Shown piece after piece: positions 51,723 to 60,072 of a DNA stretch of 64,000 nucleotides. Position 1 is the first letter of the stretch. Every line of letters begins with the position of its first letter. The stretch spans positions 868,001 to 932,000 of the forward strand of contig NZ_MZXV01000032.1 of assembly GCF_003253745.1 (NCBI RefSeq), in the 5' to 3' direction. Source of the DNA: Mesorhizobium kowhaii (lineage in GTDB: Bacteria > Pseudomonadota > Alphaproteobacteria > Rhizobiales > Rhizobiaceae). Under the pieces are notes generated by a model. That model was not told the origin of the DNA. It searched no databases and saw only the letters and a list, made by a program, of their open reading frames with translations. The position numbers were made by a program, and so were the translations under genes.

Positions 51723-52850
51723 CTACGCCCTTAACCTGATCCCCTCGGGATCGAAGAACGGGATCGGCGCGACGACCGCGCGGGTTGGCTTGCCGTCGAT
51801 GTCGATGCTGAGCTCGGTGCCGATAGTCGTGAACGGCAGCCGCAAATGCGCGGTCGCCAGCACCTTGCCCAAGGAATAGCCGTGGTCGCTGTAGGTGACG
51901 ATGCCGGCATCCTCGCCATCGGCCAAAACCCTGGCGTCAGCCGCGGCTGGCTTGTCGCCGTCGAGGATCAGTCCGACCCATTGCTCGTCGAGGCCCTTGT
52001 CACGAACCTTGAGCAAGGCTTCGCGGCCGACGAAATCGCCCTTGTCGAACTTAATCCAGCGATCGAGGCCGACATGGAACGGCGTACGGGGCTCGTCCAT
52101 GTCGATGCCATGCGCCGGATAGGCCTTTTCCAGGCCGAGCGTGAACATCGCCAGCACGCCATAGGGTTTCAGGCCAAAGTCACGGCCAGTCTGCATCAGC
52201 GCGTCCCAGACCGAAGCCGCCTCGTCGGCCGGTACAAACAGTTCGAAGCCGAGTTCGCCGGTGACGCCGGTGCGCGAGATCAGTATCTTGGTCCCGCCGA
52301 TGCGCCCTGAGGTGAACGACCAGCGCTTGAGCCCGTCCAGATCGGCATCCGCGATCAACACCTTCAGCAGATCGCGCGAGCGCGGGCCCTGGATGGTCGG
52401 GAAGGCGATGGCCGCAGTGATGTCGGTGACATAGGCTTTTCGGCCCTGCGCATGGTGCTGCAGCCAGGGCAGCATCTTCAGGCGGTTAACCGAGCCGGTC
52501 ACCAGCATGAAATGCTCCGGCGCCAGACGGAACACAGTGAGGTCGTCCATGATGCCGCCATCCTCGCGACAGACCGTGGAATAGCGAACCTGGCCCGGTT
52601 TCATCGCCGCCGCATCATTGACGATGACATGGTTGACCAGCGCCTCGGCGTCCGGCCCCTTGATGTCCATCTTGCCCATGGTGCTGAGATCCTGGACGCC
52701 GACATTCTTGCGGGTGTTCAGGTGCTCGTCGGCGATGCCGGAATAGGTCTTGGCCGAGATGAAATCGCCGCCGACCCGACCCATGGTCGCGCCCAGTCCG
52801 ACGATGCTGCTGTAGAAGGGGGAGCGCCGCTCAGCCAAGAAAGTCTCCAT
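51723..52850 (-). CDS. GcvT-fold aminomethyltransferase / folate-dependent demethylase
   Basis: 375 residues of the glycine-cleavage T-protein fold. Segments are NVGVQDLSTMGKMDIKGPDA, REDGGIMDDLTVFRL (folate-site acidic residue), TGVTGELGFELFVP and the C-terminal barrel ending GKVLATAHLR. It lacks the rest of a glycine-cleavage system nearby, so it is more likely a stand-alone tetrahydrofolate-dependent demethylase of an N-methyl or related compound. It is the last gene after hyuA, hyuB and a binding protein on the same strand, 25 bases after the latter. Confidence 0.8.
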   Translation of the reverse strand: METFLAERRSPFYSSIVGLGATMGRVGGDFISAKTYSGIADEHLNTRKNVGVQDLSTMGKMDIKGPDAEALVNHVIVNDAAAMKPGQVRYSTVCREDGGIMDDLTVFRLAPEHFMLVTGSVNRLKMLPWLQHHAQGRKAYVTDITAAIAFPTIQGPRSRDLLKVLIADADLDGLKRWSFTSGRIGGTKILISRTGVTGELGFELFVPADEAASVWDALMQTGRDFGLKPYGVLAMFTLGLEKAYPAHGIDMDEPRTPFHVGLDRWIKFDKGDFVGREALLKVRDKGLDEQWVGLILDGDKPAAADARVLADGEDAGIVTYSDHGYSLGKVLATAHLRLPFTTIGTELSIDIDGKPTRAVVAPIPFFDPEGIRLRA

Positions 52851-52875
52851 CGTTCATTGCGGTCCAGAGACGGTC

Positions 52876-53652
52876 TCAGTTCCCGTAGACGTCGAACGAG
52901 AAATACCTGTCGTTGATTTCCTTGTATTTTCCGTTGGCGCGCAGCGCGTCTATTGCCGCATTGAGCTTGTCGGCCAGCCCCTTGTTGCCCTTCTGCAGCG
53001 CGATGCCGACGCCCGGCCCATGAATGGCCGGATCGGCCGTCAGAGTGCCCAGCAGCTTGCAGCAGGCGCCGTCGGGTTTCTTCAGCCATTCGGTCAGAAT
53101 GATCGAGCCGTCCATCATCGCATCGAGGCGACCGTTGGCCATGTCGGTGCGGGCGTCGTCGCCGGTCGGATAGACCTTGACGGTCGAGCCTGAGTATTTC
53201 TGCTCGGCGAATTTCTGGTGGATGGTCGCGGTCTGCACGCCCAATGCCTTGCCCTTCAGATCGTCCGGCGAGGTGCCTGCGATGGTCGAATCCTTCGGCA
53301 CCGCGATGGCCGGCGGCGTCTGGTAGTATTTGTGGGTGAACTCGACCTTCTCGGCCCGCTCGGGCGTGATGGTGATGTTGATGATCGCATCGAACTTGCC
53401 AGCCTGGAGAGCCGGGATAGAGCCGTCGAAATCCTGCACGGTGAATTCGCACTCGGCCTTCATCTCAGCGCACAGCGCTTTGCCGAGGTCGATGTCGAAG
53501 CCGCCCAGCGTGCCGTCTGCATTGGCGTAGTTGAAGGGCGGATAGGCGCCCTCGGTACCGATCCTGAGCTTCTTGTCCTGGGCGGAAGCGGCGCCAGTGG
53601 CGAGAACCAGGCCGACAGAGGCGGCAAGCACGAAACGACCGAAAAGACGCAT
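52876..53652 (-). CDS. Polar amino acid ABC substrate-binding protein (family 3), orphan
   Basis: 258 residues from ATG 53652 with GGAG upstream. The signal peptide is LAASVGLVLATGAASAQ; the family-3 segments are LRIGTEGAYPPFNYANADG, GFDIDLGKALCAEMK and FDAIINITITPERAEKVEFT. It resembles lysine/arginine/ornithine/histidine or opine binders. No permease or ATPase gene accompanies it, so it must use a transporter encoded elsewhere or act as a sensor. It lies between hyuB and the GcvT-fold gene. Confidence 0.87.
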   Translation of the reverse strand: MRLFGRFVLAASVGLVLATGAASAQDKKLRIGTEGAYPPFNYANADGTLGGFDIDLGKALCAEMKAECEFTVQDFDGSIPALQAGKFDAIINITITPERAEKVEFTHKYYQTPPAIAVPKDSTIAGTSPDDLKGKALGVQTATIHQKFAEQKYSGSTVKVYPTGDDARTDMANGRLDAMMDGSIILTEWLKKPDGACCKLLGTLTADPAIHGPGVGIALQKGNKGLADKLNAAIDALRANGKYKEINDRYFSFDVYGN

Positions 53653-53764
53653 GTCCGAGATCTCCGTTGATCGGAGAAGTCTACGGGCTTTCATGACCCC
53701 GGCGGAGACGGAAACGACATGTCATGCGCCGATCACGGCGGCGCGATCCAAGCCGCCGGCGGTG

Positions 53765-55504
53765 TTAGCCGGCGCGCTGCTTGTCCGTCGCCTTCCGGTC
53801 AACGGCGAACTCGCCTGCCGTCAGGACAACGCCGAACTTTTCGCTGGCTTCCGCTGACGTGTAGTAGCCCAGCGCCACATCACGCAGCACCATCTCGGCG
53901 TCGCGCTCAAGCGGATCGCCATAACCGCCGCCGCCCGGCGTGCCGACGCGCACGCGGTCGCCGGCCTTCAGGGCGATGTCCTGCTCCTTGGAGAGGTGTG
54001 GCGGCACATGTTCCTCGCAGTTGCGGAAGACGGTCACCGTGTTGACCGCGCCGTCCTTGCCGCCGAGCGCGCCTTGCGGGCCAAAACGGCCATGATCCAT
54101 GACGAAGGAGGCGCGGGCGTCGCCGCGCAGGATCTCGACCTCATAGGCGAGGCCAAAGCCGCCGCGCTGCTTGCCGGCGCCGCCCGAGCCTTCGCGCAAG
54201 GCATAGTGGCGGTAGAGTACTGGAAAGGCCTGCTCCATGATCTCGACCGGCGGCGATTTGGAGATGCCGATGGTCGAGCAGCCATTGGTCAGGCCGTCAT
54301 GGCCTGAATTGCCGCCATAGCCGCCGCCGGAGATCTGGTACATGACGTAGTCGCGGCCGCGCGCCGGGTCGTTGCCGCCGAGCGCGAAATTGCCGCTGGA
54401 GCCGGCGGGAGCCGCCGTCACCTTGTCGGGCAGCGCCTGCACCATGGCCGCGAACACCGCCTCGGCGATGCGCTGCGACACCTCGGCGGCGCAGCCGGAG
54501 ACAGGGCGCGGGTATTTGGCGTCGAGGAAGGTGCTTTCCGGCCGCTTGACGATCAATGGCTCGAAGGCGCCGGCGCTGATCGGCACGTCCGGGAAAATAT
54601 GGCGCATGGCGAGATAGACCGAGGACAGCGTCGTCGCCAGCACGCTGTTCATCGGCCCGGCGCAGGGCTTTGACGAGCCAGCAAAATCGAAGGTCAGCGT
54701 GTCGCCCTGTTTCTCGATGGCCAGCGCGATGGCCAGCGGCTCGTTGACCACCCCGTCGGAATCGACGAAGGCCTTGGAATGGTAGGTGCCGTCGGGGATG
54801 GCGGATATGTTGGCGCGCATCTGCTCGGCGGCGCGGCGGCGCAGTTCGGCAATCGCCTCGACAACAGTTTCGTCTCCGTAACGATCCAGGATTCCGTTGA
54901 GCCGGTCCTGGCCGATCAGCAATGCGGCGGCCTGGGCTCGGATGTCGCCGATGCGCTGGTCGGCGACGCGGATGTTGGAGCAGATGATGGCGTAGATCTC
55001 TGGGTCGAGCACGCCCTTCTTGAACAACTTGACCGGCGGCAACCGCAGGCCTTCCTGCTCGACCGCCGTCGCCGAGGCCGAGAAGCCACCGGGCACCGAA
55101 CCGCCAATATCAGGCCAGTGGCCGGTGTTGGACAGCCAGCAGAAAATCTTGCCGTCCCGGTAGACCGGCATGGCGAAGCGCACATCCATCAGATGCGTGC
55201 CGCCTAGATAGGGATCGTTGACGATGTAGATGTCGCCGGGCTCCGGCGGCAGGCAGCGGCCGTCGGCGATCATCTCGATCACCGTCCTGGTCGAATACTG
55301 CATGACGCCGACGAACACCGGCAGGCCCTGGCTGCCTTGCGCGATCAGCGAACCATCGACGGCCGAATAGATGCCGTCGGAGCGGTCGTTGGCCTCGGCG
55401 ATGACCGGCGAGAAGGCAGCGCGCGAAAAGGTCAAATCCATCTCGTCGCAGACCTGCTGCAAGGCCGCCTGGAGAACCGAAAGGGTGATGGCGTCGAGCT
55501 TCAT
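53765..55504 (-). CDS. hyuB: Hydantoinase B / 5-oxoprolinase beta-type subunit
   Basis: 579 residues from ATG 55504, one base after the hyuA stop; longer in-frame starts lie inside hyuA. HydB/HyuB features are VCDEMDLTFSRAAFSPVIAE, IYIVNDPYLGGTHLMDVRF, SVPGGFSASATAVEQEGLRL split across the nucleotide-independent core, and the glycine-rich end VRVGTPGGGGYGDPLERD. With HyuA it forms an ATP-dependent hydrolase of cyclic amides such as N-methylhydantoin or 5-oxoproline. The substrate is not fixed by sequence. Confidence 0.9.
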   Translation of the reverse strand: MKLDAITLSVLQAALQQVCDEMDLTFSRAAFSPVIAEANDRSDGIYSAVDGSLIAQGSQGLPVFVGVMQYSTRTVIEMIADGRCLPPEPGDIYIVNDPYLGGTHLMDVRFAMPVYRDGKIFCWLSNTGHWPDIGGSVPGGFSASATAVEQEGLRLPPVKLFKKGVLDPEIYAIICSNIRVADQRIGDIRAQAAALLIGQDRLNGILDRYGDETVVEAIAELRRRAAEQMRANISAIPDGTYHSKAFVDSDGVVNEPLAIALAIEKQGDTLTFDFAGSSKPCAGPMNSVLATTLSSVYLAMRHIFPDVPISAGAFEPLIVKRPESTFLDAKYPRPVSGCAAEVSQRIAEAVFAAMVQALPDKVTAAPAGSSGNFALGGNDPARGRDYVMYQISGGGYGGNSGHDGLTNGCSTIGISKSPPVEIMEQAFPVLYRHYALREGSGGAGKQRGGFGLAYEVEILRGDARASFVMDHGRFGPQGALGGKDGAVNTVTVFRNCEEHVPPHLSKEQDIALKAGDRVRVGTPGGGGYGDPLERDAEMVLRDVALGYYTSAEASEKFGVVLTAGEFAVDRKATDKQRAG

Positions 55505-55505
55505 C

Positions 55506-57590
55506 TCAGGCCTCGCCAATGTCGATGATGATGTTGCCGTCAGCGTCCGAGCGCGCGCGGTCGCCGGGTTCGAGCACGGTGGTCGCATCCATCTGCTCGA
55601 GGATTGCCGGGCCTTCGATGACCGCATCGAGCGGCAGCTTTTCGCGTGCGTACACCGGTGTGTCGTGCCAGCGTCCGCCATACCAGACCGGCCGAATCTC
55701 GCGGCGTGCCTCGTCGAGCGTTTTTGCGCGCCCAGCCGGGTCGATCAATCGCGACAGGTCGATTGCCGGCCGCACACCCGTCACCGAGGTGTTGAGGTTG
55801 ACGAGGTTGGCGCGGATTTCCGGCAGCTCGACCTTGAAGCGGGCGAAATAGGCCTTTTCGAACAGTTTTTGCAGCTCATGCCGGGTCACATGCGAGGACG
55901 GCAACGGCACGTTGATGATGTGGGTCTGCCCGACGAACTGCATGTCGGCGGAATGGGTGACGCGGATCGTCTCCGGCTTCACCGCTTCCTTGCCGATCAG
56001 CTCCTCGCCTTCGTTTCGGTGCCGTTCCAATATAGCGTGAAGCTGGGTTTCGTCGAGCACCGCCACCGGCTGGTTGACCGTGTTGACGAAGTCGTGGCGC
56101 AGGTCGGCGACGACGCAGCCGAGCGCGTTGGTGATGCCGGGCCGCGCCGGCACCAGCACCTTGGGCAGGCCGAGTTCGCGCGCCAGTGCGGTCGCATGCA
56201 AGGGCCCGGCGCCGCCGAAGGCGAACAGCGCAAAGTCGCGCGGATCGTGGCCGCGCGACACCGAGACCATGCGGATGGCGCCGGCCATCTTCATGTTGCC
56301 CAGCCGCAGCACCGCGCCCGCCGCCTCGACGCCGGACAGGCCAGTCGCCTTGCCGATCTTCGCCTCGAAGATGCCGGTGACGCGCTCGACGGTGACCGGG
56401 TTTTCGACCGCCAGCAGCTTCTTCGGCGCCAGCCGGCCGAGCACCAGATTGGCGTCGGTGATTGTCGGCTCCAGTCCGCCGCGTCCGTAGCAGATGGGGC
56501 CGGGATTGGCGCCGGCGCTTTCCGGGCCGATCTGGATCAGGCCGGCCGCATCGACGCGGGCGATCGAGCCGCCGCCGGCGCCGACCGTGTGCACCGCCAC
56601 CATCGGCACGTGGATCGGCATGGCATATTCGATCTCGATCTCGTTCGAGACCGCCGGCTCGGCGTTGCGGATCAGCGCCACGTCGGTCGAGGTGCCGCCC
56701 ATGTCGTAGGTGACGAGGTTTTCGTAGCCGGCGCGCTTTCCCGTGTAGGCGGCGGCGATGACACCGGAGGCCGGGCCGGACATGACGGTCTTGGCCGACT
56801 CACGTGTGACGAAGCGGGCCGAGATCATGCCGCCATTGCCGTTCATGATCAGGAAGTCGCGGGCATAGCCTTTTGCCCCCAATTCCTTGCGCAGCCGCTC
56901 GACATAGCGCTCGAGGATCGGCTGCACTGACGCATTCACTGCGGCGGTGACGCCGCGCTCGAATTCGCGCGCTTCCGACAGCAGCGCATGGCCCGACGTG
57001 ATGTAGCCGTTCGGCCAGAGCTCGGCGGCAATCTCGGCGGCGCGCCGCTCATGCGCCGGGTTGGCGTAGGAATGCAGGAAATGGATGACGAGGGATTCGC
57101 AGCCGGCCTCGATCAGCGTCTTCACCGCCGCGCGCATTTCGGCCTCGTCGAGCGGCGTGCGCACCGTGCCCGACGCCTCGACACGCTCCGAGACTTCGAG
57201 CCTGAGATTGCGTGGAATGATCGGCACGAAGCTGCCGGTCATGCCATAGGCCTGCGGTCGTGTGCGCCGGCCGAGCTCGATCACGTCGCGAAAGCCGCGC
57301 GTGGTGATCATGCCGGTTTTCGCCAGCCGGCGCTCGAGCACCGCATTGGTGGTGGTGGTCGTGCCATGCACGATGAGGTCGATGCCGTCGATCGGAAATC
57401 CGGTGGCACCGAGCGCCGAAACGACGCCGAAAGCCTGGTTGTCGACCGTGGTCGGCGTCTTGGCGATATGCACCCGGCCACCGTCGCGTCCGTCGATCAG
57501 AAGCAGGTCGGTGAAGGTCCCGCCGACATCGATACCGGCGACGACGCTGCCCAGGGAATCCGGCGGCTGCACCGAAAAATTCTCTTTCAT
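55506..57590 (-). CDS. hyuA: Hydantoinase A / 5-oxoprolinase alpha-type subunit
   Basis: 694 residues. The N-terminal actin-like ATPase core has VVAGIDVGGTFTDLLLIDG, IVHGTTTTTNAVLERR and VTYDMGGTSTDVALI with FAFGGAGPLHATALA later. The C-terminal third is the HyuA accessory domain. It binds and phosphorylates the ring carbonyl so that HyuB can hydrolyse it. It is the first gene of the unit hyuA-hyuB-binding protein-gcvT-like, divergent from fpr. Upstream lies a TTGTATACTA site resembling the GntR operator at 12232. Confidence 0.9.
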   Translation of the reverse strand: MKENFSVQPPDSLGSVVAGIDVGGTFTDLLLIDGRDGGRVHIAKTPTTVDNQAFGVVSALGATGFPIDGIDLIVHGTTTTTNAVLERRLAKTGMITTRGFRDVIELGRRTRPQAYGMTGSFVPIIPRNLRLEVSERVEASGTVRTPLDEAEMRAAVKTLIEAGCESLVIHFLHSYANPAHERRAAEIAAELWPNGYITSGHALLSEAREFERGVTAAVNASVQPILERYVERLRKELGAKGYARDFLIMNGNGGMISARFVTRESAKTVMSGPASGVIAAAYTGKRAGYENLVTYDMGGTSTDVALIRNAEPAVSNEIEIEYAMPIHVPMVAVHTVGAGGGSIARVDAAGLIQIGPESAGANPGPICYGRGGLEPTITDANLVLGRLAPKKLLAVENPVTVERVTGIFEAKIGKATGLSGVEAAGAVLRLGNMKMAGAIRMVSVSRGHDPRDFALFAFGGAGPLHATALARELGLPKVLVPARPGITNALGCVVADLRHDFVNTVNQPVAVLDETQLHAILERHRNEGEELIGKEAVKPETIRVTHSADMQFVGQTHIINVPLPSSHVTRHELQKLFEKAYFARFKVELPEIRANLVNLNTSVTGVRPAIDLSRLIDPAGRAKTLDEARREIRPVWYGGRWHDTPVYAREKLPLDAVIEGPAILEQMDATTVLEPGDRARSDADGNIIIDIGEA

Positions 57591-57673
57591 TGTCGAAACC
57601 CGAAATGCGCGGACTACGGATATGTCACAGTTTGGAAAGGTGTTTCGCGGCGGTATCTTGACGCAAATATCGT

Positions 57674-57683
57674 TTGTATACTA
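57674..57683. promoter_or_regulatory. GntR/FCD-like site in the hyuA-fpr region
   Basis: TTGTATACTA fits the TNGT-N-ACNA pattern and differs from the perfect TTGTATACAA at 12232-12241 by one base. It lies 84 bases upstream of the hyuA start and 128 bases before fpr. No GntR gene is adjacent. The call rests on similarity alone. Confidence 0.3.
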
Positions 57684-57810
57684 ATAAATTCCGGACACAA
57701 GAGCTTACCGCTTTGGAGTGTGCAGACAGCACGCCGAAACCTGAATGGTTCGGGCGCGCAGGTGAAGGTTTGGTGCCCGCGATCGCAATTGGGCCAGAAG
57801 GTTGGATTTG

Positions 57811-58638
57811 ATGAACACCACATCCGCGCTCAACACCGTCGGCGCCCGCCCGCTGCAGTTTCCTATACCGGCCAATGTCTATGCCGAGACCGTCGTCTCG
57901 GTGAAGCACTATACCGACCGGCTGTTTTCCTTCCGCATCACCCGGCCGCAGTCGCTGCGCTTCCGCTCCGGCGAGTTCGTCATGATCGGCCTGCCCAATG
58001 CCGAGAAGCCAGTGTTCCGTGCCTATTCGGTGGCGAGCCCGGCCTGGGACGACGAGCTGGAATTCTTCTCGATCAAGGTGCCGGACGGCCCGCTGACCTC
58101 GGAACTGCAGAAGATCCAGGTCGGCGACACCGTCATCATGCGCCAGAAGTCGACCGGCACGCTGGTGGTCGACGCGCTGACGCCGGCCAAGCGGCTGTTC
58201 ATGATCTCGACCGGCACCGGCATCGCGCCCTTCGCCAGCCTGCTGCGCGACCCCGACACCTATGAGAAGTTCGAGCAGGTCGTCTTGACCCACACCTGTC
58301 GCGACAATGCCGAGCTCACCTATGGCCAGGAGCTGGTGGCGGGGCTCGAAAGCGATCCGCTGATCGGCGAGATGACCGGCGGCCGCGTCACCCTCTACAA
58401 TTCGACGACCCGCGAAGAATCGGCACGGATGGGCCGCATCACCGCGCTGATCGGGTCCGGCAAGTTCTACACCGATCTCGGCATCGACAAGCTCAATCCG
58501 GAAACCGACCGCATCATGATCTGCGGTTCGATGCATATGCTGAAGGACGTCAAGGAGCTGGCCGAAAGCCTCGGCTTCGAAGAGGGCTCGCTGCATCATC
58601 CGGCGAGCTTTGTTGTCGAACGCGCCTTCGTCGGCTGA
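57811..58638 (+). CDS. fpr: Ferredoxin/flavodoxin-NADP+ reductase
   Basis: 275 residues from ATG 57811; the TTG at 57802 is less likely. FAD binding uses FRAYSVASPAWDDELEFFSI (RxYS motif). The NADP site is seen in ISTGTGIAPFASLLRDP and MICGSMHMLKDV. The C-terminal SFVVERAFVG is typical of the alphaproteobacterial/Azotobacter Fpr subclass. It passes electrons between NADPH and ferredoxin or flavodoxin, often in oxidative-stress defence. It stands alone, followed by two hairpins. Confidence 0.9.
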   Translation: MNTTSALNTVGARPLQFPIPANVYAETVVSVKHYTDRLFSFRITRPQSLRFRSGEFVMIGLPNAEKPVFRAYSVASPAWDDELEFFSIKVPDGPLTSELQKIQVGDTVIMRQKSTGTLVVDALTPAKRLFMISTGTGIAPFASLLRDPDTYEKFEQVVLTHTCRDNAELTYGQELVAGLESDPLIGEMTGGRVTLYNSTTREESARMGRITALIGSGKFYTDLGIDKLNPETDRIMICGSMHMLKDVKELAESLGFEEGSLHHPASFVVERAFVG

Positions 58639-58663
58639 AGTCAAGCTGCTCATTCCAGAATCA

Positions 58664-58707
58664 GGTTTTGACCTTTCGGTCAAAAACTAGCTGCTTTCGC
58701 AGCCTTT
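58664..58707 (+). terminator. Double hairpin terminator after fpr
   Basis: TTTTGACC (58664-58671) pairs with GGTCAAAA (58676-58683) around TTTC. GCTGC (58688-58692) pairs with GCAGC (58697-58701), again around TTTC, and is followed by CTTTTT. The second is a typical intrinsic terminator. The first is symmetrical and could work in both directions. Confidence 0.75.
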
Positions 58708-58791
58708 TTCAGCTAAGACCCGCTGAAGGACTCGTGAAGTACGACTTCGCGGGCTATCTTCGGCGCACGTCGATGAATGAAAGGGCAGGAG

Positions 58792-59841
58792 ATGAGCAGC
58801 ACAATCCGCGAAGCCGATCTTGGCTCGTCCAAGGTGACGCCGCTGCCGGCACGGGCCGCCGCCAACACGCCCGCCCCGCTGGACCATCGCATCGCGCGCA
58901 ACCCCGGCATGAAGCTCGACCTCGGCTTCATGGAATCGGTGCGCAGCGTCAACCGCTCGGCGCTGGAACGCCGCGTCGCCAGCCTGACCAAGCGGCGCTC
59001 GATCAAGGCTGACAACCAGGCGGCATGGCTGCTGCGCGCCGTCGCCTGCATGGACCTAACGACGCTGAATTCGAACGACACCGAAGAGCGGGTGCGCCGG
59101 CTGTGCGCCAAGGCGATCAATCCGTTCCGCCGCGACATCGTCGAGGGCCTCGGCATTGCGGGCGAGACCATTCGCCCGGCCGCCGTCTGCGTCTACCATC
59201 CCTTCGTCGCCACCGCTGTCGACGCCGTGCGCGGCACCGGCATCCACGTCGCCGCCGTTTCCACGGCCTTCCCGCACGGCCTTGCGCCGCTCTCCACCCG
59301 CCTGCAGGAGATCGAGGCCTCGGTGAAGGACGGCGCCGACGAGATCGACGTCGTCATTCCGCGCGGGCTGGTGTTCGGCGCCAAGTGGCGGGAGCTCTAC
59401 AATGAGATCGTCTCGATGCGCGCCGCCTGCGGTGACGCGCATCTGAAGGTCATCCTCGGCACCGGCGACCTCGCCACGCTGCGCAATGTCATGCTGGCCT
59501 CGATGGTGGCGATGATGGCGGGTGCGGATTTCATCAAGACCTCGACCGGCAAAGAAAGCGTCAACGCGACGCTGCCCGTTGGCCTCGCCATGGTTCGCGC
59601 CATCCGCGCCTATTTCGAGGAGACCGGCAATCTCATCGGCTTCAAGCCGGCCGGCGGCATTTCCACGGCAAAGGCTTCGCTCGACTGGCTGGTGCTGATG
59701 AAGGAAGAGCTCGGCCGGCCGTGGCTGGAACCCGACCTGTTCCGCTTCGGCGCCTCGAGCCTTTTGACCGACATCGAGCGCCAGCTCGAGCATCATCTGA
59801 CCGGTCACTATTCGGCCAATCATCGCCACGCGATGGCTTGA
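58792..59841 (+). CDS. deoC: Deoxyribose-phosphate aldolase
   Basis: 349 residues from ATG 58792 (AGGG lies six bases before; an ATG at 58777 would add five residues). The Schiff-base lysine is in ADFIKTSTGKESVNATLPVG, where FIKTSTG is the DeoC hallmark. The proton-relay Asp/Lys region is DEIDVVIPRG and KVILGTGDL. The extra 80-residue N-terminal part is common in this long DeoC branch. It cleaves deoxyribose 5-phosphate to glyceraldehyde 3-phosphate and acetaldehyde. The next gene is a double aldehyde dehydrogenase that could remove the acetaldehyde. Confidence 0.92.
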   Translation: MSSTIREADLGSSKVTPLPARAAANTPAPLDHRIARNPGMKLDLGFMESVRSVNRSALERRVASLTKRRSIKADNQAAWLLRAVACMDLTTLNSNDTEERVRRLCAKAINPFRRDIVEGLGIAGETIRPAAVCVYHPFVATAVDAVRGTGIHVAAVSTAFPHGLAPLSTRLQEIEASVKDGADEIDVVIPRGLVFGAKWRELYNEIVSMRAACGDAHLKVILGTGDLATLRNVMLASMVAMMAGADFIKTSTGKESVNATLPVGLAMVRAIRAYFEETGNLIGFKPAGGISTAKASLDWLVLMKEELGRPWLEPDLFRFGASSLLTDIERQLEHHLTGHYSANHRHAMA

Positions 59842-59866
59842 GGCGCGTGAGGCCTTGAACGTGGAG

Positions 59867-60042
59867 TTCCTTCGCGCCCCCCTCTGTCCTGCCGGACATC
59901 TCCCCCACTTGTGGGGAGATTGGCTGTCATCGATGATTTCGCCAATCGCCGACGTTGCAGGATGCCAGCTGACAGGCGCGAAGGCCGATCTCCCTCCTTG
60001 TGGGGGAGATGGCCGGCAGGCCAGAGGGGGGCGCGAAGGAAT
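59867..60042. repeat. Long palindromic intergenic mosaic repeat (RIME-like)
   Basis: The outer arms TTCCTTCGCGCCCCCCTCTG (59867-59886) and its complement ending at about 60042 are nearly perfect inverted copies. Inside them the ATCTCCCCCAC/GTGGGGGAGAT type blocks occur twice on each side (GACATCTCCCCCAC, TTGTGGGGAGATTGGC; then GCCGATCTCCC, TTGTGGGGGAGATGGCC). The layout matches the palindromic mosaic elements found in hundreds of copies in rhizobial genomes. It separates deoC from the aldehyde dehydrogenase gene. Confidence 0.75.
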
Positions 60043-60072
60043 GCTTTCCGAGACAATTATCTGGAGCGCGCC

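Noticed and set aside
57658..57682. TTGACG and TATACT as promoter of fpr
   Set aside because: The spacing is only 13 bases.
59911..60072. N-terminal extension of the double aldehyde dehydrogenase upstream of 60073
   Set aside because: The extension is encoded by the palindromic repeat; the family sequence begins at MNILDRYHAMEYG.
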